Of a stretch of 23,500 nt of DNA, positions 15,273 through 21,930 are shown piece after piece. Source of the stretch: an uncultured Coriobacteriaceae bacterium (GTDB taxonomy: Bacteria > Actinomycetota > Coriobacteriia > Coriobacteriales > UMGS124); assembly GCA_902783515.1 (NCBI GenBank), contig CACZRK010000033.1:1-23500 (forward strand), in the 5' to 3' direction. The notes below the pieces were generated by a model, which made no database searches, was not told where the DNA came from, and saw only the letters and a list, made by a program, of their open reading frames with translations. The translations under genes and the position numbers were made by a program. How positions within the stretch are numbered: the stretch's first letter is position 1; every line of letters starts with the position of its first letter.

Positions 15273-16793
15273 ATGGACGACGTGCGACCACACCCGTTCG
15301 TTCGCACGCCAACGGTGCAGGACATCGGCATGGGAGCGCTGTACTTCTTTGCCTCCCACATGGTGATACGAACGATGTTCTACATCGGAGTCGACAAGGG
15401 CGCGCGCGACGTCGTCGGCTTCCTGCTCGTCGTGCTCGTCGCCGTCGTGACGACCAAGCTGTTCCCCGGCGCGTTCACGCGGCTTAGACTTCAGGCAAGC
15501 GAGTACATGCGCGTCCCCGCCGTGAGCGCCGTCGCGATGCTCGGCGCCTTCCTCGAGCTGCTCTCCATCCTGCCGCAGGCAGGGCCGGTGCCCTTCTTCA
15601 CGGGCGCGGCACTGGTGGGGGTGTCGTTCGGCTGGCTCGTGTCCATCTGGACGGCGTCGTTCCGTCTAGACAGGCCAGACCCGCGCACCTTCTCGATCTC
15701 GCCCGCGCTGCTCTGGGCCGTGGCGTTCTACTTCTGCTTCCGTTGCGCGAGCACCATATCGCCCACGCTGTCCGAGGGCTACCTGCTGGCGCTTCCGCTC
15801 ATTACCATCGGATGCTTCTCTGTGACGCCGCGCGACGGGACGGCGGAGCACGACGGGGAGTCGCGACGCTCCTCGCTCATCCTCGTGTGGGTCTCGGCGG
15901 TGTTTGCGCTGCTGGGTGCCATCATGGTGCACGTCGCCAACAAGGAGGGGCTCGCCATCTCAAGCAGCCTGAACGCCATGGTGCTGTTCGAGGTCGTCAT
16001 GACTGCGGTGTGCGTCGCCTGCTGCCGTCTCATGCATTGGCTCGCATGCCAGTCGCATCAGCCCCGCCGTGCCCGCTCCTTCTACGCGTGCCTGCTCTGC
16101 GTGCCGACGTTCCTCGTAGGCATGGCGATGGGGGCCGCGTACGATCCCGAGAGCCTCTCGAGCCTCATGTGGGAGCTCTCGTTCTGGGTGATGCTCATCG
16201 CCGTGTTCGCGTACGACCTCCGCGCGTCACTCTACGTGGGCGACGGCCTCGCCGTCGGGCTCATGTTCGAATCGATGTGCATCGCGCAGATCGCCACCCA
16301 GCTCCTGCTGCACATTGATGGCAACGCGTTCATCGCGATTACGTCGATCGCACTCGCGGCGCTGTACCTCGTGGGGGTTCTTCACCAGCTGCTCGCATCA
16401 TCCTGCGGCAAGGCATCGCCCCTCCGGCCAAAGTCCGACCTGACGATATCGGCCCACGGTGAGATAGGCGCCGACCGGACCGTGGGCGCAATGTCCGCCG
16501 CCACCGTCGCGATTGGCGACTCTGCCACCCGCGACGTCGCACCCGTCGGCCCCGCATCACCCGAAGACGCGCTTGAGGCAAGGTGCACAGAGCTCAGCCG
16601 CGACTATGGCCTCACGGAGGCAGAGATGCGCATCCTTGACCAGGTGGCGCGCGGCCGCAGCGCGCGCTACATCGCGGAGGACCTCGGCGTCTCCTTCAAC
16701 ACCGTCCGCACGCACATCCGGCACATCTACGAGAAGCTCTCGATCCACTCCAAGCAGGAGCTCATCGACCTCGTCGAGAGCGGCGAGGGGTGA
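15273..16793 (+). CDS. membrane-bound LuxR-family transcriptional regulator
   Basis: A 506-residue regulator. The first ~385 residues are a run of roughly ten to twelve hydrophobic helices with short loops. A polar linker follows, and the last ~60 residues form a LuxR/GerE helix-turn-helix (LTEAEMRILDQVARGRSARY, then DLGVSFNTVRTHIRHIYEKL). This multi-helix-sensor-plus-LuxR design is abundant in Coriobacteriia, often beside flavin reductase genes. It would sense a signal in or across the membrane and bind DNA from the inner face. The start at MDDVRPHPF follows AGAGGAAGG; a longer frame to 15108 lacks such a site. It is divergent from FAD reductase 2, its likely target. The signal is unknown. 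Confidence 0.92.
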   Translation: MDDVRPHPFVRTPTVQDIGMGALYFFASHMVIRTMFYIGVDKGARDVVGFLLVVLVAVVTTKLFPGAFTRLRLQASEYMRVPAVSAVAMLGAFLELLSILPQAGPVPFFTGAALVGVSFGWLVSIWTASFRLDRPDPRTFSISPALLWAVAFYFCFRCASTISPTLSEGYLLALPLITIGCFSVTPRDGTAEHDGESRRSSLILVWVSAVFALLGAIMVHVANKEGLAISSSLNAMVLFEVVMTAVCVACCRLMHWLACQSHQPRRARSFYACLLCVPTFLVGMAMGAAYDPESLSSLMWELSFWVMLIAVFAYDLRASLYVGDGLAVGLMFESMCIAQIATQLLLHIDGNAFIAITSIALAALYLVGVLHQLLASSCGKASPLRPKSDLTISAHGEIGADRTVGAMSAATVAIGDSATRDVAPVGPASPEDALEARCTELSRDYGLTEAEMRILDQVARGRSARYIAEDLGVSFNTVRTHIRHIYEKLSIHSKQELIDLVESGEG

Positions 16794-16911
16794 TCGCGAC
16801 GTGCGGCGAGCCTCTTCATGACCTTCTCGACGGCAGTCTAGCGGGCGAAAGCCGACCTCTTCGGCATCGGCCGGCGGGCGCCGTCTCGGGCCATCGCAAT
16901 TCATGGTGCTA

Positions 16912-16939
16912 TTGGTAAAACAAAATCGTGATACAAAAT
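16912..16939 (+). promoter_or_regulatory. AT-rich promoter-like stretch with ACAAAAT direct repeats
   Basis: ACAAAAT occurs at 16920-16926 and 16933-16939, 13 bp apart, in an abrupt AT-rich patch just before the decayed toxin and RHH antitoxin. ATACAAAAT could serve as the -10 region. The repeats are candidate sites for autoregulation by the RHH protein. Confidence 0.35.
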
Positions 16940-16960
16940 GGGCGCCATGTGGGAGGGATA

Positions 16961-17111
16961 GTGGTGCACCCGCGCGTAGCGGCGGCAGGCGCGGATGCCA
17001 GGGGTCGGATGATCGAGATGGTGGGTGTCGAGCTCGAGGGTGGCGGGGTGCTCATCTACCACGCCATGAGACTCACCGCGAAGATGGCGCGAGCTCGGAC
17101 TTGGCTCGTAG
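16961..17111 (+). pseudogene. decayed toxin gene of a type II toxin-antitoxin pair
   Basis: A GTG start (16961 or 16964) follows GGGAGGG and opens with VVHPRV, then jumps straight to GADARGRMIEMVGVEL and GVLIYHAMRLTAKM. As I remember them, related small toxin-like proteins paired with this RHH type carry about 25-30 more residues between those blocks, so an internal deletion is likely. Near the end the frame is broken: removing one G at about 17086 restores KMRELGLGS and a TAG at 17109-17111, right before the antitoxin ribosome-binding site. As it stands, the original frame instead runs on through the antitoxin gene to 17419. The family identity is from memory of the pattern, so function is tentative; the frame break is visible directly. 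Confidence 0.6.
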
Positions 17112-17123
17112 TGAGGAGGAGCG

Positions 17124-17381
17124 ATGGCTGCATACAAGATCAAGGGCGGTGGCACCCTCACCGACAAGGACATAGGGCGCCTCGGGGAAGCGTGCGAGCG
17201 CGGGGACTACCCCGGCGAGCCGGGCGAGTGGGTCGTGCGACCTCAGGGCAGGCCGGCGATCTCCAGCGAGCCGCTTGTGAACGTCAACGTGAAGTTCCCG
17301 CGCTCAATGGTCGCCGCGATCGACGCCAAGGGCGGAAACCGCTCCGAGTTCATCCGCAAGGCGGTGGCGGCGGCGCTGTAG
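17124..17381 (+). CDS. ribbon-helix-helix antitoxin-like protein
   Basis: An 85-residue protein with an N-terminal partner-binding-like segment (YKIKGGGTLTDKDIGRL) and a C-terminal ribbon-helix-helix DNA-binding domain (VNVKFPRSMVAAID, then GNRSEFIRKAVAAAL). The middle contains the GEWVVRPQGRPAISSEPL block typical of this antitoxin type. GAGGAGG lies just upstream at good spacing. It starts 12 bp after the restored stop of the decayed toxin gene, so the two probably once formed a toxin-first operon. With the toxin broken, it is an orphan antitoxin that may still repress its own promoter or neutralise related toxins elsewhere. Confidence 0.8.
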   Translation: MAAYKIKGGGTLTDKDIGRLGEACERGDYPGEPGEWVVRPQGRPAISSEPLVNVNVKFPRSMVAAIDAKGGNRSEFIRKAVAAAL

Positions 17382-17418
17382 GCGCGCCCGATGGCCAGCC
17401 ACGGCCGATGTGCGCATG

Positions 17419-17455
17419 ATGTCGGCTGCCGGACGGTTTGTTCGACAGCCGACAT
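17419..17455. repeat. inverted repeat downstream of the RHH gene
   Basis: Perfect 10-bp arms ATGTCGGCTG (17419-17428) and CAGCCGACAT (17446-17455) surround a 17-bp centre, 38 bp after the antitoxin stop. It may be a terminator without a T run, or an end of a lost mobile element. Confidence 0.45.
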
Positions 17456-17479
17456 GCTAGGCAGCCCCAAGGCAAGGCA

Positions 17480-17658
17480 CGCGTGCCACGAAGACGCGCC
17501 GACGGCGGTTGCCGTCGAACGCCTCGGCTCGGAGGGCAACGCCTGCCAGATCATCGACGCGTCGGCGCCACCAATCAAAGGGGTCACGCTTCGCCCCACC
17601 GTTCGTGCCGCTCCTCACGGTGGCAACCCTCACCTACATGTTCCTCGGATACGCCTGA
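17480..17658 (+). pseudogene. possible C-terminal remnant of a membrane protein
   Basis: In one frame the last codons before TGA at 17656-17658 read PFVPLLTVATLTYMFLGYA, a typical terminal transmembrane helix with no start codon or complete domain before it. The preceding stretch reads ERLGSEGNACQIIDASAPP in a different frame, which fits an older coding region broken by a frameshift. It could be the tail of a transporter. The 5' limit given is approximate. The rest of 17382-17763 shows no other gene. Confidence 0.3.
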
Positions 17659-17763
17659 TCGGCCCGCGCCAGCGCGAGCGACCTTTACGATAGCCGGCCC
17701 GACTCGACACGGTCGGTGCCGACGAACCGAAAGCCCTGCCCGCAATGGCCGCATCCCAGCGCG

Positions 17764-18104
17764 TCAGGCCGCCTCGTCACCCGCAATTCCGGAACGTTGC
17801 CAATCCGCCGGCCTGTCGTAGCCGAGCGACTCGTGGATCCGCCTGTCGGCGTGGTGCTCGACGTAGCCGGCGACGAGCCTCTCGAGCCGCGCCGGCGCGT
17901 CATATCCCGCTGCCTCAGGTACTCGCCCTCGAGCGTCCCGAGTCACCCCCGTCAGCACGTTGTCGGCCCAGCGCGCCCTGCCGGCCGGGCGCGAGCTCGT
18001 CGACCCACTTCGCGATCATCGCCCTCGACGGATAGCCGAGCTCGAGCATCGTGTCCGCGCCGGCGCGACCGAACCTGGCGACGTCCCGATCGCAGCCCCC
18101 CTCT
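17764..18104 (-). pseudogene. chimeric relic of an IS3-family transposase
   Basis: Read on the minus strand, the first part (about 18104 to 17980) resembles an OrfA helix-turn-helix, DVARFGRAGADTMLELGYPS then RAMIAKWVDELAPGR. It then runs into an OrfB-like C-terminal integrase end, YVEHHADRRIHESLGYDRP with ADW, ending at 17764. The central catalytic DDE region is absent. Near 17905 two frames must be joined: LEGEYLRQRD in one and YDAPARLERLVAGY in the next, so a one-base loss broke the gene there. The first frame ends at a stop at 17915-17917. It is clearly non-functional, left by deletion of an insertion sequence. Its OrfA part is related to the relic at 20377-20586. Confidence 0.75.
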
Positions 18105-18251
18105 TAGCGAACATCAACAGACGCCCTTGGCGCGGAGCGATTGCCTGTCCGAACGGGCGAGGCGACGGGCGCCGATCCGATAAGCTGACCGGAACAGCGC
18201 CCGCGGCGACACGCCACCGGGCGCGCGAGGCGGAGGGAAACGGAGTCAGGG

Positions 18252-19175
18252 ATGTTCTGGATCGTCATGTCGGCCGCCGTACTCGCGGGCGGCGTCTTCG
18301 CAGCGACCCGCCTCAGGCGGCGCGAGGGACACGCGAGGGCCGCCCTGCGGGTCACCGCCGCCTCCGTGGCCGTCGCCGCGGCGCTGCTCGTGCCGAGCGT
18401 GCTGTACGCCCAGGACGTCGGCGAGACGGCCGTCGTCATCAACCTCGGCGGGTCGGTGGCGGGCCACACGTCGGACCCGGGCTTCCACGCGAAGTCGCCG
18501 CTGCAGCGCGTCGTGCGCTACGACACGCGCAACAACATCGTGAACTTCTACGGTGATGCGGACTACGACTACGCGGGCGGCAGCGCGCAGGGCGCCTGCG
18601 TCACGGTCAACGACGCCTCGGGGGCGTCGGCCGACGTGGACGTGCAGGTGGTCTACTCGCTTGACCCGGACGCCGCCGAGAGGCTCTACGAGGACTGCGG
18701 CACGCAGACGGGGTTCACGCAGAACTACGTGTCCAACGACGTGCGGGCCTGCGTGCGCGAGGTCGCCGGGACGTTCGGCACGATCACCATGCTCACCGAC
18801 CGCGGCAGCCTCACGCAGGCCATCTCCGGCACGCTCTCCGGCCGCTGGGCGGACAAGGGCATCACGGTCGAGGCGGTCAACGTGCAGGACGTCAGCTACC
18901 CCGAGCAGATCACGCAGAGCTACGCGGCCGCCCAGGCCGCCGAGGTCGCCAAGGCCCAGGCCGAGAACGAGCAGGAGACGGCCAAGGTCGAGGCCGAGAC
19001 GAGGCGCATCGCCGCGGAGGGCGAGGCGGCCGCGAACTCGGCGCTCAACGACTCGCTCACCGACAGGGTCATCCAGCAGCACTACATCGACGCGCTGAAC
19101 AACGCCGCGTCCAACGGGTGCCTGGTGGTCGTCCCCGAGGGGAGCCAGCCCATCGTGGGAACGCCCGGCGCCTGA
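18252..19175 (+). CDS. SPFH/prohibitin-domain membrane protein
   Basis: A 307-residue protein with two N-terminal hydrophobic segments (residues 1-18 and about 35-53), then an SPFH/Band 7 domain (about 55-230; start DVGETAVVINLGG, with FHAKSPLQRVVRYDTR as in prohibitins). A charged Ala/Glu-rich coiled coil follows (around 220-255). The C-terminus is short and polar (VVVPEGSQPIVG). SPFH proteins form large membrane-attached rings or scaffolds that organise membrane microdomains and proteases. GGAG lies a few bases upstream of the start. No protease or NfeD-like partner is adjacent. The gene is intact, unlike the relics on both sides, so it may be part of the cargo of the accessory region or resident chromosome. 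Confidence 0.88.
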   Translation: MFWIVMSAAVLAGGVFAATRLRRREGHARAALRVTAASVAVAAALLVPSVLYAQDVGETAVVINLGGSVAGHTSDPGFHAKSPLQRVVRYDTRNNIVNFYGDADYDYAGGSAQGACVTVNDASGASADVDVQVVYSLDPDAAERLYEDCGTQTGFTQNYVSNDVRACVREVAGTFGTITMLTDRGSLTQAISGTLSGRWADKGITVEAVNVQDVSYPEQITQSYAAAQAAEVAKAQAENEQETAKVEAETRRIAAEGEAAANSALNDSLTDRVIQQHYIDALNNAASNGCLVVVPEGSQPIVGTPGA

Positions 19176-19212
19176 CGGCGACGCGGGCCGACGACATGAC
19201 GCGGGACGAGGG

Positions 19213-19258
19213 CGGGGCGCGCGGCGGCATGGGTCGCCGGGCGCCCCGCCCGTATTTC
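19213..19258 (+). terminator. terminator after the SPFH gene
   Basis: A 14-bp stem with one mismatch, CGGGGCGCGCGGCG (19213-19226) and CGCCGGGCGCCCCG (19235-19248), has an 8-nt loop and is followed by CCCGTATTTC. It lies 38 bp after the SPFH stop codon. Confidence 0.6.
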
Positions 19259-19280
19259 ACGAGGCATGGAGGAGGCGTCG

Positions 19281-19508
19281 ATGAGAGGCGACATCGCACG
19301 GAGGATCATCGCGTGGGACGAGGCGCACGCACGCCTGCAGCGCGCGATGCGCGGTCGCGCCACGGAGGAGGAGAAGGGGCTGCTGCGCGCCGAGGCCGAC
19401 GCGCTCTCGCCGCTGGTCGACGAGGCGCGCCGCGAGCTCGCCGTCGCCGACGAGCGCGACGAGGACGCGGAGCGTGACGCGTGGCAGATCGCGCGCGGGG
19501 GCGACTGA
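19281..19508 (+). CDS. small helical protein of unknown function
   Basis: A 75-residue, strongly charged, all-helical protein (RGDIARRIIAWDEAHARLQR at the start, then Arg/Glu/Asp-rich). I do not recognise it. The start at MRGDIARR is chosen because GAGGAGG lies at ideal spacing; an ATG 15 bp upstream overlaps that site. It has no membrane segment and no Cys. It follows the SPFH terminator and probably has its own promoter. Confidence 0.6.
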   Translation: MRGDIARRIIAWDEAHARLQRAMRGRATEEEKGLLRAEADALSPLVDEARRELAVADERDEDAERDAWQIARGGD

Positions 19509-19579
19509 TGGCGTGGGCGGAGGGATCGACTTCCCGCCGAACGCGTTTAGATGAAAACCGCACGGTGCCACATCTTTGG

Positions 19580-19732
19580 TTATGAGAAGCGCAAGCCCCC
19601 GGGGTCCTCGGCCTCGGGGAGTGCTTCGCACATAGGGGCCGTCGTAGCGGGAGGCTCCTCGACGGACGCGTGCACGTGGGCCGCCCACGCCTCATGACGG
19701 AGGCTCGCCTCACGTTTCGGCCAGGCCGCCAT
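19580..19732 (-). CDS. possible small protein, last of a three-gene minus-strand cluster
   Basis: A 50-residue frame starting 5 bp after the stop of the upstream gene. The N-terminal part (MAAWPKREASLRHEAWAAHV) looks protein-like and recalls short helix-turn-helix accessory proteins of insertion sequences; the remainder is low in recognisable features. The ribosome-binding site is weak (AGGCGAC). It may be a truncated relic whose tail is read through an unrelated hairpin (19586-19627). Confidence 0.3.
   Translation of the reverse strand: MAAWPKREASLRHEAWAAHVHASVEEPPATTAPMCEALPEAEDPGGLRFS
19586..19627. repeat. imperfect hairpin
   Basis: GAAGC (19586-19590) to GCTTC (19623-19627) encloses further pairing CCCC/GGGG, giving a stem interrupted by small bulges. 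It lies at the downstream end of the three-gene minus-strand cluster and could end its transcription. The rest of 19509-19579 holds nothing I can identify. Confidence 0.3.
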
Positions 19733-19737
19733 GTCGC

Positions 19738-19962
19738 CTATGATCCGAGGATGACGAACACCCACCAGAGGGGGCGCGAGACGAGCGCTCCTGAGACGAG
19801 CGACAGGACGAGCCACGTCGGGACGTCCTCCGACGGAATGACGATGCAGAGCACGACGATGGCGGCGACGCAGGCGACGCCGGCCCACTTGGCGACGTCG
19901 GCCGCCGCGTCGAAGAAGCGCTGACGCCTGCCGAGCTGCCCGTCTGTCAGCTGGCGGCCCAT
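19738..19962 (-). CDS. small two-helix membrane protein
   Basis: A 74-residue protein with a polar, basic N-terminus (MGRQLTDGQLGRRQRFFDAA) and two hydrophobic helices (WAGVACVAAIVVLCIVI and LVLSLVSGALV...WWVFVILG) joined by a short acidic loop. Its start overlaps the end of the preceding 63-residue gene by 16 bp, indicating translational coupling. I do not recognise the family. Small proteins of this build are common in phages and integrative elements. Confidence 0.55.
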   Translation of the reverse strand: MGRQLTDGQLGRRQRFFDAAADVAKWAGVACVAAIVVLCIVIPSEDVPTWLVLSLVSGALVSRPLWWVFVILGS

Positions 19963-20138
19963 CGCCCCGTCGCCTCCATGTCCCGTCGCACGAGCTCGCG
20001 GAGGTACTCGCCCATCCTCGGCTGCGACCTCACCCACTCGTACAGCTCGGCGGCCTGCGGGTAGAACCGCGCGACGACCTGGCGGACGCTCTTCTTGACG
20101 TACCTCGCGCTCGCCCTCCTCTGGGCCTCCGTCACCAT
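19947..20138 (-). CDS. small DNA-binding-like protein of unknown function
   Basis: A 63-residue protein beginning MVTEAQRRASARYVKKSVRQ and ending YLRELVRRDMEATGRWAAS. The TEAQ(R)-x-A-x-x-(R)Y-x-K opening and terminal helix resemble short RHH-like or phage/element proteins abundant in gut bacteria. GAAGGGGG precedes the start. It heads the minus-strand cluster and is divergent from the truncated HNH gene across only 35 bp. Confidence 0.6.
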   Translation of the reverse strand: MVTEAQRRASARYVKKSVRQVVARFYPQAAELYEWVRSQPRMGEYLRELVRRDMEATGRWAAS

Positions 20139-20173
20139 TGGCGGCCCCCTTCCGTCGGCGACGATTATAGCGT

Positions 20174-20533
20174 ATGCCCCATATCACGAGCAGGGATGTG
20201 CGGGTGGCGCTCATGCACGCGCACCCGGACTGCGGCCGCCTCATCCCCTACGGCGTCCCACGATGCGATGACTGCCAGCGCGTGTGCGACGGCCAGGCGT
20301 CGGAACGCGAGGCAAGGTCCGAAAAGCGGCGCGAGGCGAGGCGACGTGCAAGGGCGGGTCCGAAGGCGCAGGTGTTCTACTGCGGCGCAGACTGGCGCAG
20401 GCTCAGCGCGTGGAAACCCGTCCAGTCCGGACACGTCCGCGAGGACTGCGGGCGGCTTGCGACCCTCCACCCGTTCCCGAGCATCGCCCTCGACGGGTGG
20501 CCGAGCTCAAGTAACGCGTCCGCGCTGCCGTGA
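20174..20533 (+). pseudogene. HNH endonuclease gene, truncated by an IS3 relic
   Basis: The N-terminal part (PHITSRDVRVALMHAHPDCG, then a basic EREARSEKRREARRRARAGP stretch, then FYCGADWRRLSAW) matches phage HNH endonucleases, in which the residue pattern Y/F-x-x-x-x-WRRL-x-x-x precedes the zinc/HNH domain. The sequence follows this up to HVREDCGRLAT (about 20463) and then turns into the reverse strand of an IS3 OrfA relic, so the His-Asn-His catalytic core is lost and the frame ends by chance at 20533. A Cys-to-Arg change (HVRED where HVCED would be expected) is another sign of decay. No Shine-Dalgarno precedes the ATG; a TATAGC box lies only a few bases upstream. Confidence 0.65.
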
Positions 20534-20586
20534 CCGAACTCGGCGCACGTCTCGATCATGACTCTCTTCTGCTCCACGCCGTACAT
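20377..20586 (-). pseudogene. IS3-family OrfA relic
   Basis: Starting at ATG 20586 after GGGAGGACT, the minus strand reads MYGVEQKRVMIETCAEFGHG then SADALLELGHPSRAML, an OrfA helix-turn-helix. It loses the family pattern after GNGW at about 20465, where it continues into the antisense of the HNH gene. The same block, diverged, occurs in the relic at 17764-18104 (LELGYPSRAM). Only the N-terminal third of OrfA remains and no OrfB is present, so it cannot transpose. Confidence 0.7.
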
Positions 20587-20660
20587 GAGTCCTCCCGCGC
20601 CTGTCACGAGCCAAGATTTCCGCCGCAGCCCCAGCCCGCAAGTCAAAGGTCATCAAGCAC

Positions 20661-20745
20661 AATCATCCCCGCACGCGGGGATCGGGCGTCGGCAAGGCCG
20701 AGCCCGGCCGCCTCGCCCGAATCTTCCCCCGCGCGCGGGGACCAG
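20661..20745 (+). CRISPR. two degenerate type I-E-like CRISPR repeats
   Basis: AATCATCCCCGCACGCGGGG (20661-20680, followed by ATC) and ATCTTCCCCCGCGCGCGGGG (20721-20740, followed by ACCAG) are degenerate copies of the repeat seen at 21.93-22.29 kb, in the same orientation. Their GGGG stem ends are exactly 60 bp apart, close to the 61-bp period of the good copies. The second copy abuts the cut end of a phage scaffold gene fragment. No leader or cas gene is nearby. Confidence 0.55.
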
Positions 20746-20951
20746 CTTCTTCGCCTCGGCCTTCGCCGCCTCGCGCTCCTCGCCGTACCTGGACGCCTTT
20801 GCCTTGAGGTCCTCGTAGTCGGCGTACTTGCCGCCGAGCTTGCGGCGAAGGCTGCCCATGATGGCGCTTGCCTCTTCCTGCGTGAATGTCCTTTGCTCGT
20901 CTCTCCGCCGGACTGCCGCTGCTGGTCGCCGGCTTCGTTGCTCTCCGCCAT
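20745..20951 (-). pseudogene. phage scaffold-like gene fragment
   Basis: The start ATG (20951) follows GGAGCAGGC and reads MAESNEAGDQQRQSGGETSK. The family-like continuation RTFTQEEASAIMGSLRRKLG, then YADYEDLKAKASRYGEEREA, is in another frame; adding one A in the AAA run at 20892-20894 joins them. Acidic N-terminus, FTQEE-helix and KYADYEDLKAK coiled coil fit phage head-scaffolding proteins. The 3' part ends at AEAKKLVPARG inside a CRISPR-like repeat, so at least half the protein is missing. Between it and the terminators upstream (20952-21039) there is no gene I can support. Confidence 0.65.
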
Positions 20952-21039
20952 GCCTGCTCCAATCTGCCCCGCCTGGGGGGTCGTCCGTCTCCCGCCTTTG
21001 GCGGTCGTCCATCGCGGATGCGCCCCGCGCGGCGATATG

Positions 21040-21060
21040 AAAAAGGCGCCTTTCGGCGCC
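21040..21060 (-). terminator. intrinsic terminator (minus strand)
   Basis: On the minus strand GGCGCC-GAAA-GGCGCC is followed by TTTTT. It backs up the stronger terminator at 21083-21116. Confidence 0.75.
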
Positions 21061-21082
21061 TGATTCCGCTTGGAAGTGCGGC

Positions 21083-21116
21083 AAAAAAAGAAAGCCGCCA
21101 CGCATGTGACGGCTTT
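21083..21116 (-). terminator. strong intrinsic terminator after the 78-residue gene (minus strand)
   Basis: On the minus strand AAAGCCGTCAC-ATGC-GTGGCGGCTTT forms an 11-bp stem with one U-G pair, followed by CTTTTTTT. It lies 23 bp after the stop codon of the 78-residue gene. Confidence 0.88.
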
Positions 21117-21139
21117 GAGATCGGGCCTATGCCTTGTGC

Positions 21140-21376
21140 TCACTTGTCGATGTCTGGGGCCGGCGCCTCTCCGTCCACCAGGTCGTCCTCCGTGTAGTGG
21201 ATCTCCGGCGCCGGATCGGCCCAGTCGACGACATCGAGGTATTGGCCGGGGATGTAGCAGGCGTCCCCCATGTCGTCGATGATGCGGTACCATCCCTGGT
21301 CGGTCGACAGGATCTCGACGATGTTGCCGCGCTCGACGACAACGCCGTTTTCCCTGCGTACGAACTGAGCCTTCAA
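21140..21376 (-). CDS. small acidic SH3-like protein, probably phage
   Basis: A 78-residue protein that appears to use a TTG start (LKAQFVRRENGVVVERGNIV), preceded by GGGGGTG. The core (GNIVEILSTDQGWYRIIDD...YIPGQYLDVVD) has the strand pattern of an SH3-like barrel, and the tail is strongly acidic. It lies 15 bp after the 173-residue gene in the same direction and frame, separated only by a TGA stop, and is followed by two terminators. Its position between a head-protein-like gene and a scaffold fragment suggests a phage head-operon origin. An anti-CRISPR or other decoy role is conceivable from size and acidity, but nothing proves it. Confidence 0.6.
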   Translation of the reverse strand: MKAQFVRRENGVVVERGNIVEILSTDQGWYRIIDDMGDACYIPGQYLDVVDWADPAPEIHYTEDDLVDGEAPAPDIDK

Positions 21377-21391
21377 GCGACCGCACCCCCA

Positions 21392-21913
21392 TCACATGAA
21401 GTGGTCGACCTTCATTCTCACTCTGCCAACGGCATCGCACTCATACCAGTGGAGGTGGGCGAGACGGCGGACCCCCATGTCGTCGATGTACCCGTTGCCG
21501 GCCATTTTAGTCCATTCGCCAGGAGGCACGTCCGGGAACTGCTCCCGCAGGGAATCCAGCTCGCTGTGGATGGGCCTGCTCGTCCCCTTGCCCGCTATGG
21601 GATGGCCGACGATGCGCTGCGCCTCAGAAAGCCTTGCGTACACGCTTCTGCTCATCCCCGTGACCTTTGGCGGTATGGCGACGGAATCTCGCCGCGCGGC
21701 GGCGCCGATGCTCCGCCCGACATAGAACGAGACCTCACCGACTGGATCCAGCTCAGCAGACCTCGACCGCACGACCTCTCGCAGGCGCGCGGCCTGGGCG
21801 CGCGCGTTCGACCCTCGGTCGCCGGCGAACAGCCAGGAGAAGACAGCGTCGACGTCGGCCTTGCGCGTATCGAGGTCCTCCGGCGACGTCGCGACGCGCA
21901 GGTGCCCCTCCAT
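21392..21913 (-). CDS. uncharacterised protein, possibly the C-terminal module of a phage minor head protein
   Basis: A 173-residue frame starting MEGHLRVATSPEDLDTRKAD after GTAAGGGCG. The N-terminal half is helical and basic; the C-terminal half (SRSVYARLSEAQRIVGHPIA, then GEWTKMAGNGYIDDMGVRRL) ends in HLHWYECDAVGRVRMKVDHF, a strand-rich ending like those of toxin-type domains at the C-termini of phage head-morphogenesis proteins. The frame stays open upstream through a CRISPR repeat to 21997, so the present start may be a breakpoint rather than the original start. It forms a two-gene unit with the 78-residue gene. Family membership is uncertain. Confidence 0.55.
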   Translation of the reverse strand: MEGHLRVATSPEDLDTRKADVDAVFSWLFAGDRGSNARAQAARLREVVRSRSAELDPVGEVSFYVGRSIGAAARRDSVAIPPKVTGMSRSVYARLSEAQRIVGHPIAGKGTSRPIHSELDSLREQFPDVPPGEWTKMAGNGYIDDMGVRRLAHLHWYECDAVGRVRMKVDHFM

Positions 21914-21930
21914 CGCCCTTACCGACGAGA

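Noticed and set aside
16794..16911. Terminator after the LuxR gene
   Set aside because: Only a 5-bp stem (GCCGA/TCGGC at 16851-16865) without a T run; too weak to call. No gene seen in this stretch.
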